Origin: Gonium pectorale
Lineage: Eukaryota; Chlorophyta; Chlorophyceae; Chlamydomonadales; Volvocaceae
Assembly: GCA_001584585.1 (NCBI GenBank)
Contig: LSYV01000024.1
Coordinates: 1,144,464 to 1,175,208, forward strand
Direction: 5' to 3'
DNA: 30,745 nt
The notes below the pieces were generated by a model. That model was not told where the DNA came from. It saw only the letters and a list, made by a program, of their open reading frames with translations, and made no database searches. This document shows positions 10,101 to 22,100 of this stretch, piece after piece. How positions within the stretch are numbered: position 1 is the stretch's first letter; the number at the start of each line of letters is the position of its first letter. Both the position numbers and the translations under genes were made by a program.

Positions 10101-13100
10101 ATGTTGACGGTATATATAGAGAGCACTCAATTTTTTGCCGATGGCTGGCGGGGCCACTGGCGGGCGGGGATCCTTTTGTGCAACCGCACGTGGATGTGCG
10201 TGCGCAATGTCCTCACACCAATCATTGCGCCTGCGTGCCCGTACGTCGGCCTAGCCGGCTGTGTGCATCCGTGACCCCACGCACTCAACGCCGCCACCCG
10301 CCCGCAGCCGACCCCTGTGGGAACAGCCCCAGCCCATGCGGGCCCTCCTTCAACTTCCTCTCCTGCAATTCCCGCTCCGTCTTCCCCTTCTACAACTGCA
10401 CCTGCAATACCGGATTTTCGTTTAACGGAAGCACCTGTGTACGTGAGTACTTGGGCCAGGACGGGGGTGCGTGCCCTCAACTAGCTTGTTCATGCAAGCG
10501 CATGCGAGTGGCGGGGGGGGGGGCGGACGGAGGCAGTGCACGTCCGTTGGCAGTGCTGCTGCCATGCAAGCTACAGCCCGCTTTATTCACGTCGTGCCTA
10601 ACGTACACATGTATGTATGACGTCACGTTGCCGCACGTCAATACGCACGACAATAAATCCCTCGCTCGTGCGTGCTGTTGAACAAACATGCGAATGGGTA
10701 AAAGGTTGCCTTCTTAGTAGTAATGTATGCTCGCATCGAACGGCAGACTTTGTTTCGCTTGCAGGCGAGTCCAGCGGCACTGCATGCTCCTCCAGCCCCT
10801 GCGGCAACTCCACCGTGAGCAGCCGCTGCAGCGAGCAGCCCGGCGCGACGCCTCCCTACGTGTGTTCCTGCAAGTCGGGATGGCTGTACGACGCGAGCGT
10901 CTCCGGCGGCACGTGCGCGCGTGAGTACATCTGCAGCCGGAATGGGACGGATATATGTATGGGAGTGGTGGAGGCGGAGCTTCTCATTTATTGCTGTAAT
11001 GTCGTGCACACTCGGACCTGCGTGCTGGGACGAAGCAAAGCGAACGAATGCAGAAGAGGTAGCGGCGACGGCAGCACGGCAGAGCATGCACGTGACATGC
11101 ATCACGTACGAGTTATGTGCATGCGTGTTAACAGATACGATACGTGCCTATCTACGTACGTGGACGGCAGTAGCCGCCGGCGCTGGCGCGAACACATTCA
11201 TCACCTTCCCCCATCACCTCCGGTCGCAGCGAGCGAGCTGCACTGCACTGCCGGCCTGCTTCAATTCCCTTACTTACCCTCTTGCTTTATTGTTTGCTCT
11301 CCTGCTCGCTCGATTGCGCAGCCAACCCATGCGCTGCAACCCCAAGCCCCTGCGGCGCGGCCGGCACCTTCACCAACTGCTTGCCCAAGTCCTCCTCCGA
11401 CTGGACGTGCAGCTGCGCGTTGGGTTACTTTTTCAATACCGAGACCCGGCAGTGCCAGGGTACGTGCATGCGTCATCCTGTACGTTGCGTGCGTCACGTT
11501 AGTCACGTTGCCCGAAAACTCATCTACTCGCGTGTATGCGTCGGTAGATGCATGTATGGCTGCTGTGCCTTGGCGTCGTCACAGCATATATGTTTTGCTT
11601 AAAACCCTAAACCCATATGTACCACCGCGGTCTTTTTGATTTGGACGAACGAGACCGTGTGTGCGTGTCGGGCACTGCTGTGCCCGTTCGTGCTTCATTG
11701 GCTTGCCTTCGCACATTCCAGAGCCTCGCCCTGCTGCCTGCCTACCTCGCCTGCGCTCTTTCCCCTATCTGCTGCAGCCAACAGCTGCAACGTGGATCCC
11801 AACCCATGCGGGGTCCAGGGCACCTACACTTCCTGTAAGTGCCCATTTATGTACATACATATGTATGAGAGGTGTGTATGCGACCACGCTGGCTTAAGAG
11901 AGCGTGGCGGCTTCGGCAAGGATTGATGCATACCTACATACCAACATACAACCGTAAGGGCACTTTACTTCATGCACGCATCAGCTGGGCAGCTCGCTCG
12001 TATGTTGCACATGTCGGCGCCCACCGCGCCTGCGCGCGCCCGCATGCTGTTGTTTGATTGTCTGCTGGACACTGCTGCCGTAGCGTACGTAATCTAGATA
12101 TATATTCTACTGCTGCTCACGGCCGAATCGCACCGCTTACGCTGACGCCGCCCATGTATGTCGATATGTCGACCGCTCGCTGTATGTGCCGGACGCTGTG
12201 AATGCGCGGGCCGCCGGGTGCTGCGTTGCATGCAGGCCGACTCGATCAGCAGTTCGAAGGTTGTTTGAATGGCGACGTTGATGAGTCCGTGCTTCATTCC
12301 TTCGCGCTGTGATACGCTTGCATACGCACCCAGCCCTAGCTACTAACCCTATTGCTTACATACCGTTCTGCTGTATGTCTGTTTCGCCCTTCGCAAAACA
12401 CCTTGCAGGCAACTCCAGTGATGCGACCTTGGGCTACACATGTGAGGCCGGGGGGAGCGAGTGAGGCAGGCGGTCAGCGCACACAACGGAGCTGGCTTGT
12501 ATGCCTCCGTATGTATGCCCTCGTGCAGCGCAGCAGGCTGTCTGGGATTGCTCGCTTTCCCCGCAACTCAGCGCCGCGCCGCACCACGCACGCCACACCG
12601 CACCGCACCGCACTGCACCGCACAGAGTCCCTGCTCAGGACTCAATACCCTTTGCCCACGCATGTTTTTTTTTATGTATACGTCCGTCCGCACGTGTGCG
12701 CTCCAATTAAGGCCACAGGGCCAACATGCCGCCGAGCGAGTGGCTAGCTGCTGCCCGTACGCGCCTTGTGTGCCCCTCGCTCTGCCGCTTGATCTCTGGC
12801 TTATACATATGTACCTTGCGCATACGTGTTGGACCCCGCCGCCCATCCAATAACGCAGGTGCATGCACTCGCCGGTACTGGTTCTCACCGACTGCCAAAA
12901 CGTGCCTACGTGAGTGAGATGCTCGCTTGTACACATACACACGTGGGATCGTCGTATGCGTCGTTTAATTTCATACCTACCTCTTGCTGCTGTCGTTACA
13001 TGCTGCTGTATGTGCGTAAATAATTCATATATGCACACACGTGGACCGCAACGTATGTGGACGTATACCCTCAGTTACCAGCCGACACTGACGCTGCGCT

Positions 13101-16100
13101 TTGACATACGCTCCTTCCCAATTAACCAATGCAGGCAACTCGTGCATGCCAGTCAACCCCTGTGGCACGAATGTACCCTGCTCGCCCGTCAGCAGCACCG
13201 ATTACAAGTGCACCTGCCCCAGCAGCCAGTCCTATGACACGGTGGCGAGGCGATGCGTCGGTGGGTGTACATGTACAGGTCACCAGCGAGCACCACTACT
13301 ACTACACATGCATGTCTGCCCGCACGCTATAGCTCGCGGGGCTTGATGATGAGTGCTGAACCCGCGCGCTGCCGATTCGCGTATGCGAACGGAGTGCATG
13401 TCCCTCGAATGCATACCTAGTCACCAAGTCGGGAGTAGGCAGAGCTTGCTGGCAGCCATGCATGGCGCTTTTCGTCTCCAGCCACCTAACCGACCGTCAC
13501 TATATACGTACCGTGCGTGCACGTGCACGCACCTCGCTCACGGTACGTATGCATGTATGTCGCCACATCAGCGCGTTAGCTAGCTGGCGCGTGCCTGTCT
13601 CTAATTAAGCTATCTAGCTAGCTGCATCAGTTAGATAGTGTGGCAGCCGATCCCAGCACGCATCTTTCTCCTTACGCATCATCTGCCGTCCATACATGCC
13701 TCCTGCTGCCCAGCCCGCCCCTCCCCTCCCCGACCTACGCTCCATGCTTGCCCATACAGCGGACAAGGTCCCGCCCGTGTTGAAAACTCCCGGACGCATC
13801 ATGGCGGAAGCCACCGACAGCGTCCGCGGAGCGCAGGTGATGTACACGGTCACGGCGAATGACTTGGTGGCTGGCCCAGTCACTGCCTACTGCTCGCCGC
13901 CGTCGGGCAGCTGGTTCCAGCTGTCCGGTAATGGTACGGGCACCAAGGTGGGTGACCAGGCCTGCTACCGTAGGGTGCTGGTACTTCATGGGCTTTACAA
14001 CATGCATACGATAGAGGACATATATAGCGACACGGAGGGATGGCGGACTGTGTCCGGCCAACGGTTCCGCAGATAGCCTGCATGCCCCATGGGCGGGGAT
14101 CGTGGGTAGGTAATGATGCTGCCATCCAGTCCTTGGCATGCCGGTGGCATTTTATGCGGATGGAAATGTATGCAACCGGGCGCCACCTCCCTCTACTTCT
14201 TGGCTGTCAACCGTAAGAGCTGTGTTCCATCGTGGGCCGTGCATGCGGCATCACGCCGCCGCTTATATGCAGGTGGTGTGCTATGCCAATGACAATGCTG
14301 GGAACCGGGTGACCAAGTCCTTCCGCGTCCAAGTCGGTGGGTTGGTGGAGCTGATGCCGCGTTGTCCCATGCATATCATCATCTCATGTTGCATGCGTGG
14401 ATGGTTGCTGGCCAACTGGCACGCGCCCGCCCGGGGGATCGCTGTGCCTACCTGCTTAAATCAACAGCAGCCCATCAATCTCAAGGGTGCAAAGCGTAGC
14501 GACAGAGGTCGACCCGCCAGTGCACCCTCGTTCATACGCTCCTCACCCCTCAACCCGCCCAACTGGCTTACCCACCTGCAAAAACCCAACATACAATTCA
14601 TACCGACCTGTGTATGTATGTGTAGCCAATTCCTTCAGCCCCTGCTGCGTCCCCCCTACCACTTACGTCACGCACCGCCCGCAGTCGACACCACACCGCC
14701 AGTGTTCTTGCAAATCCCCAACCTCGTCACGGAGGCGACCAATCCGGATGGTACCATAGTGAACTATCAAATTGGGCCTGCCACGGACACCATTGGTAGC
14801 GTCACAGTTGAGTGCTCCCCGCCCTCGGGCACTTTCTTCGCCGTGGGTGAGCCCGTCAAGGGCGACTGCTCAATGGCGGGCGGGTCGGCCGCCAACGGTG
14901 CAGCCACCTGCGTACCCACGTCGGCCAGCGGTCTGCAGGCCATCGAAAGCAACCTGGTGGTCTGTACCGCGCGGGACAGCAATGGCAACTCGGTTAGCAG
15001 GAACTTCACGGTGACCGTTGGTGCGTGTCATGATATATAGCTAGGGGCTGGGGACGGGAGGATAGATGGTGAACTGGAGCAGCAGCAAGTAGATAGGCTG
15101 GCTCCTAATGTAGCTGGTTGGGGTGTGATAACTAGTGAGAACTAGGCCTGGGCGGGTGCGTGGCGTGTATACATGCTTGTGGATGTTACCGCGCACTGCC
15201 CACGCGTGTGTATCTGTTCATTTGGTACCCACCCCACCTGCAGTGAAGCCGACACCACCCTTTTTCGGGAGCTTCCCGGCGGCTCTGTTTGTCCCAGCCG
15301 ACAACAGCTCTGGCAGCGTCGCCCCTTATAATCTGCCGATCGCCTACGACATGCACTCGCCCACGAATGGCAGCATAGGCGGCAACGCCACCGTGACCTG
15401 CTTTCCCGCTCCAGGCAGCCTGCTCCCCATCGGGACCACACTGGTGCGCTCACTCTCCGCCCCACCTCTGTACTGTATTTGTTTGCTTGCATAGCGTTTG
15501 ATCCTTGTAAGCGGCGGCTGCACATACAGCATATGCAACGCTTGTGTATGTTTCGCAATCGAGTGGCGCACGGACCAAGCACCCCTGCCTGCAAAGGTTC
15601 TTGGGATTCGACCGGATCGATCGTCCTTAAACTCTCGGAATGAACCACCCGCTGCCCGCCTTCACGTACGTATGGCAGGTTAGCTGCACAGCCACCGACA
15701 ACGTCGGCCTTACATCCGAAGCGTCCTTCACGATCACCGTCACCTGCATGAGCGCCAGCGGGCTGATTAAAGGCAGCGCCTCCGTCTCGGCGGCGAACCT
15801 GCTGACATTCGACTACACGGCCATTACCGCCGGTGGCTTGTACCCGATAACGTGCGTACGCGCGATGCAGCTGCGGCGGTGCATACGTGGGTCGTCTGCA
15901 TGCGCCCAGCCTCGCTCGCCGTATCACCAGGGGCGGGTTATTACGAACCCGCAGACATTTTTCCTATTAGTAGATAGGGTGCGCCAGCTAGCTAGGCAAC
16001 CCTAGCTACGCCCTCAGCAGTAGGTAGGAGATCTGCATGCGTAAGTGGCCCCGTCTGGACTGAATTCGGTGAATGAAGCGGCCTGGGAGCTGCACATATA

Positions 16101-19100
16101 TATTTCGACGACGGCACTATTTATAGATAGTAAGTAAGCATGCGCCGCTGGCCGCTGGCTTGGCAGTGGCGTGAGCAGCATCCGTGTGCGTGATATGTGA
16201 TGATATAGATGCCATAGATGATACCCCGTAGTGAGCGCATTTTGCTACCTTGGCTCCTGCTGGTGATTGCCTTTCCACGTGACACCATAACTACCCATAT
16301 TGTATGCCGGCTGCTGGGCTACATTCAGTTACCCACCTCTGCTTGCTGTCTCCCCATTATTCCATGCGTGGCGTTGACGCAGCCAGATCCAAGTTTACCG
16401 TCAAAGGTACATCATGGGCATCGGCCTCTACCTAAGTGGATCATCACAGCCGGCCGTGTATACTGGTACCCCCTACACGCCTAATGGCTATAAGCCCAAC
16501 CTCGTCAACATGACACTAATCGCCGGCGAGATCATGTCCGTCGGCCAGGTTGGCTTTGCCACCCCCAACACATACATTGCCATGATCGGCGTTGTCGCCA
16601 GCAACGGCCGTTCATATTCTTCTGGAAGCGCAGACGGAGTCGTCAGCACCACGAATGCGAGTTCTGTCGACTATCCTGCCGCGTACTGCGCGCCGGCGGG
16701 AGCCCAGGCGCGGCTCTTCGCGCTACGGGGTGCCTTTGACAAATCTGATGCATCTGCGCTGCTCCTGCATCAGCTTGAATTTATTTGGTAAGTTTAATCT
16801 GGCTGCAGCAGCACACAGGCACACATATCCTCGTTGTTTGGATGCTTGTGCGTGCCAGCCAAACGTGCGTGGAGGGGGGGATGTGGGCTGGAGCATCGCG
16901 CGATGCATCACATAATATGTACCGGTACGTTTGTCACCCTACCTGCATGTTCGCCCCCCCGGCCGCCCCAGCGTGCACGTCACATTATTCGATGTGACGC
17001 GCGCTAGCTGCTGTCTGCTCAAACAGCTGTCATGGTCATCTATGCGTGGATACAAACTAACATGACCGTCGGACTGGGGGTTGCCATGCGTCTCGGATTT
17101 ATTCGACACATCATGCCGTTCTACTGCTGCACGCCCAGGAAGTAAAACGCACGGCATCAGCATCCATACATGCATAACATAGGCACGTGCAAACGAGGGC
17201 TGTCACTGTGGCGTACGCCACCTCGACCGGGGGCCAAACGTTTGTATTGCATGCCTAAAGCGAGCGTGGCCTACCTGAATGCATAAATGGCGTGCTCGTG
17301 CATACAGGGCTTGGGAGGTGCCGGGTACCATTATTGCCCCTGGCGACATGGCAGTGGAGGCCGCCGGCTCCAGCGGTGCCGTCGTCACCTTCTTCATCAC
17401 CACCACCAACGACGTCGACTACGCATGCACCCCCGCCAGCGGCTCTATATTCCCCATCGGCAACACTACAGTGCAGTGCTCAATCCTTGGCTCAGACACC
17501 GCTTCTGCCACGTTCGTTGTTACCGTAGGTGGGTGGTTGTGCACGCATGCGCCGGATGCATTATTTGCGCGCGATCGATTGGCTATCTAGGGTTGTGGCC
17601 TTTATTTGTGTATGTGCGCCGGCGGCCGCTGTTCGCCGGCATGTATGCATGTCCGTCGATGCATAACAACTGGAGCTCGGGCCCTAGTTGAGCGTCTTCA
17701 TAACAAAGTTCGTTTCCAATTCCGTAATGGGAGCGAGCCAAGTGGCCCAAGTAAACGGCGGTAACGGCCTCGTAACCATAACTTACTGGATGCATGAACG
17801 TGCGCACCCCACACGCGCTGCCCGCAGTGCCGCCCACGCCACCTGTGTTTGATCCTACAACGCTGCCAAACGTGACGGCGAACGCGACCAGTGTGCAAGG
17901 CGCGCTGGTGCAGTTCCCGGTCTTCACAGCTTCGGACGTCCACTCGGGGCCACCCATTGTGGCCTGTCTCCCTCCCTCCAACAGCTTCTTCACCATAGGC
18001 ACCACACCGGTAAGCACTTACGCTGGGCGCCGCAGTACATTAACACAACGTCCGGACATTCGTTCATCATTTATTTGCAATATGCTTGTGTGGTTGCGTG
18101 CAATGCGCCTACGTCTACCACGCACTGATGAGATGTATAGTCTGGATGTGGCCGGATGTGTTTGTATGGAAGATATCTGGGGTTGGGCTGGCACTAATGC
18201 CGTGTATGTACATGATTGAGCAACAAAAGCGCTGCCGTATTGTGTGCCCCACGCACGCACGCCACCCGCCTTACTTGCTAGCTGCTTCTGCTGTTGTTGC
18301 TGCTGCTGCTGCTCTCCCCAGTGGCTTCAAGTAAGCACCATCCCGTCGGTGAGGTGCTGCACGGCCCCGCCCTGCAGGTATTCTGCTCCGCCACTGACGG
18401 CGTCGGCAACTCGGCGTCCCAGACCTTCTACGTAACGGTGCTGTCAAGCACCTTCCCGGAGCCAACACTACAAGTCCCCGTCAATATCAGCTATGAGCTC
18501 ATCCCGGGCTCCACTTCCCGCATCGTCACTTACGACGTCACGCCCTCAGTAGACCTGCCTTTTACGTGCACACCGCCCAGTGGCAGTTACTTCAGTCCTC
18601 AGTCAGGCGGCTCGGTACGTTGCGCTACCCGGCGTACACTGTGCGTGCTTCCTTAGAGTTGGACATCCACGGATCGGAAATATGAAGTAATGAAAGGCGT
18701 CACCCAAGTTTCATTGCTAACTCGGTGCTCTCGATCGGGCCTTCCCACAATCCTAATACGGCTTACTAGCTGCTACCTGTTCTGTGTCTAACTAGCGGAT
18801 GGTTTTGTGGTGCGATGGTAGTGGAAAACCCATCAAGATCTTCATCCCCAGCCGTCCCTCACAGCAGATGACACTCGGCCCCACACCTTTATCCATGAAA
18901 TTTCACACACGAACAGGCCCCCAATAATGTGTCCTGCAAGTTCGACGGGTCGGTCACCGAGTACACGTTCGGCGTGTGGATCTGGCCGTCAACGGCGCCC
19001 GTCTTCACGCCTCCACCAAGTGACGTGACCGTGAGCGCAAACCACTCCCGCGGTGCCATCCTCACCATCCCGCACCCGGCCGCCATAGATGCGCACTCCG

Positions 19101-22100
19101 GCCCGCCCACCGTGGACTGCGATCCGCCACTCGACGACAGGTGAATGTGCTGCCTTGGCTGTGAGTAAAAAGGCCGTGCGTGGCGACCGCCCTGCGCCAC
19201 ATCTCGGGGTCTGGGTCCTCACCCAAGCGAGCATACATCCCAGCTTCTGTGCACGCACCCTACCTCATCATTCCCGATATTCTCCTACCGGTACTTCGCC
19301 TGAAGCATGTATGCATGGCTGGCAGGGCTGGCAGGGATGTTAGGAATGCTTGACACGCAACAACAGCTTCCTGGCGGCACGCACACATACGGGCATGTAC
19401 GTGCTGTTCCTGTTGCATCGTATGGATGCGTCGCGCTCCGTGCATGCGCGCTACAAAACGTCCTTCTACTACATACTAAGCCGGCCCGAGTGAGCGATTA
19501 TTGTGATGCCATGGAATAGGTCGAAAGGACTCGTCTCGTCATACGCCACCCGCTCCATTATTCCCTCCCAATCCCTCCCAATCAAGTAGTACATGTATGT
19601 GTAGATATGCGCCCCGTACGCATGCACCTACATACTTCCCTCCCGACCCACCCTGCATCTATCGCAGCTACCTGTTCCCGCATGGCGAGACGACGGTTAC
19701 TTGCGTGGCGGTTGACGGCGTGGGGATGCAGGCCAGCGCCAGCTTTATGGTCAAGGTGGAAAATCCATGCGACTCCAACCCCAGCCCGTGCGGGCCGGCA
19801 GAGGTGGCCATCAGCTGCAACCCGATTGGCGTGTACGACTTCACCTGCACCTGCCAGGCTGGCTACATTCAGGGACCCTCCGGCGCCTGCACTCGTAAGT
19901 GGATGTACGAGCGAGCGGGCCTACGTGCCCTGCCCCATCCAGCCAGCTGCCCCTGTTTTGCGTGCGCTCTAATGCTGGAGTATGTTGCCCGGCACATGCA
20001 GAGTCGTCCGGTGATGCCAGCATTATCTTGACCAACACTGCCTCCGAGGGCCTCCGAAGGAAGTGCCTGGAAGCGTCCACAAGCGGTAAGCATCCTCTGT
20101 ACTGCGGATCACCTGCCGCTGCGATGCAACTAGCCAGCTTTGTGTGTTCCTAGCCAGCGGTCATACGCAAGCGTGTATATATGCACGTGCGTACGCCCGC
20201 ATTGGGCCGTTGATGAGCAGTGGTGGTGTTCACGCGCCCCGCTCATTCCGTATGTGTGTACGCCCTGCGCTGCCCCGAGCAACGCAGGCAGCCTAACACA
20301 GCAGGTCTGCACAAATGGCACGACCCAGTGGTTGGACTTCCAGGTCACCAACAACACCGCCGCCTACAGCATTTGCACGCCCGCTGCCCTGTGCTTCACG
20401 GCTGGGCCCGCCACGGATTTGGTGCCGGTGGTGACCATGGCCGGCAAGGACCTCAACGGCGCCCCGGACCAGAGCTTCTACATCCGGCCCGTCATCGTCA
20501 ATTCTCTCACCCTCGGGTAAGTGGACGTATAGGTGTGCGTGGATTCTTTCGGCGAACTAAGGTACCGGCGGGCTTGCCACCGTCTGCCCCCTATCCGCGT
20601 GCATCACTTGCTTGGCATACATGCAGCCGGGTTGCTGGTGGCGAGCGCGGCCATGGTGGAGTGCGTGCGGTAAAAGAAAGAGAAACTTGCACAGAAAGAG
20701 GGAGTGCGGTAGCTAGGTACGTTCGGTTATCGTGGGACAGCTGGTGACAAAGAAGCATCCTCAGTTGTGGGATGGGTAATGAGAGTGGTAAGTGGAGCTC
20801 CATTATTGATGGCTGGGTCCACCTGTGCACCAGCAGGCACCAAGCCAAGCAAGCCGGCAGTCAGCCAAAGCAACCAAACTTCATCAGCCAGTTTGGTAAA
20901 TCGGGATCACTCTATCTATACATTACATCGTTTGCGTCTCGCTCATGACTTGTATGTCCCCCTATCGTACACGCGGCGGCGGCCCGCCAGGTACACTCTG
21001 ATCCCCATGCAGCAGCCAACAAAGTGCCTGGCTGTGCGGGGCGGCTCGTATGCCAACGGTGCAGACTTGGTGCTGGCGGACTGCGCCCGGTACGGTGCCA
21101 CGGCGCCACCCGAGCAGATCTTTGGGCTGCCGATCAGCAGCAACGCCGGTGCGCAGGCTGAGGGTTGAGGACAAGTAGCCAGGGTGTGGGGCCGGGCAGT
21201 AGTGACTATTATGACTATACATTGTTATATTGGCAGCTGCCAGTTGATGTATGGTTGTAAGAGGCCGTGCTGCTGCATATATGTACCGTATATATGTGGG
21301 AGCATCGAATGTCTTAGCAGCATTGTGGGTGGCGTGCCTTGAAAAAAATGTAGCGCGGCCAACTAACACTTCCTGACACATCCCTGATCGCCGCGTGCAT
21401 GCAGTTTTCTCTAATTCAAGAATGCTGCTGCCGTATACGGTCACGTTAAGCACTAATGCCATCGTCATTGGCACCAACGGGCAGGTGTGTTTCTTGAGTA
21501 TGTACGTTGTGTATGTATGCATGCGTGTGCCTAATTGTGCATGTGTACACACAAATAAAGGCGCTAAACCTTCCTTGTATGCACGTTGGTGTGTACGCCC
21601 AAAGTAATAATTATTCATCCCTCCTGCTTGGCTTGGCGGCTCCCGCGCGCGGTCAGCTCTCCTGCATCCCCCCCCCCCCAACATTTGTTCACTGCACCTT
21701 CCCACCCAAACCACTGCCCGTGCAGCCAACACCGGCATCAATAACAAGCTTCTACACTGCGTTCGAGCAAGCAATCAACAGGGTTTTGGGCGCGAATGTA
21801 GTAGCTGAAGCGATTATATTGGGCGCGGTTGTGAACGACACCTACACGTTGCAGTTCTCGGACAGTTCTGCCTTCCGGCGCAGCCTTGGCGCTGATGGCG
21901 CTGCTGCCGCGGCCAGCCATCAGCCGTCTCGCCGCGCCCTGAGCGGCCGCTCGCTGCTTCAGGAAGGTGAAGCTCCTGTCCTGCCGGTGAAGGTCAAATT
22001 CGCGCTAGATTGGCCTTCAATTCATAACCCCCCGTCCGAGGCTGTCTTCTACAACCAGATCGGGGTTGACATCATCCCTTATTGTGAGTACATAGATGCT

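Noticed and set aside
11601..11614. Telomere-like AAAACCCTAAACCC, with TTTAGGGTTTA at 2614-2624
   Set aside because: Each is under two repeat units and lies in an intron; too short to call an interstitial telomere.
5838..13260. Regularly spaced similar blocks that could suggest a CRISPR-like array
   Set aside because: The blocks are diverged EGF-coding exons with large variable introns, in a eukaryotic gene; no direct repeat-spacer structure exists.
15142..15927. Minus-strand open frame of 261 codons
   Set aside because: It lies antisense to HYR3 and jacalin exons, has shadow-like composition and no recognisable motif.
18321..18377. Alternative acceptor CCCCAG before TGGCTTCAAGTAAG
   Set aside because: Using it would put a stop or wrong frame before VFCSATDGVGN; the CTGCAG acceptor at 18377 restores HYR5 exactly.
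21668..21679. Run of 12 C before the acceptor of exon 21726
   Set aside because: It is an ordinary homopolymer in a pyrimidine-rich intron end.
20962..21774. Minus-strand open frame of 270 codons
   Set aside because: It is antisense to ricin-B and following exons plus introns; no domain, no codon-pattern support.
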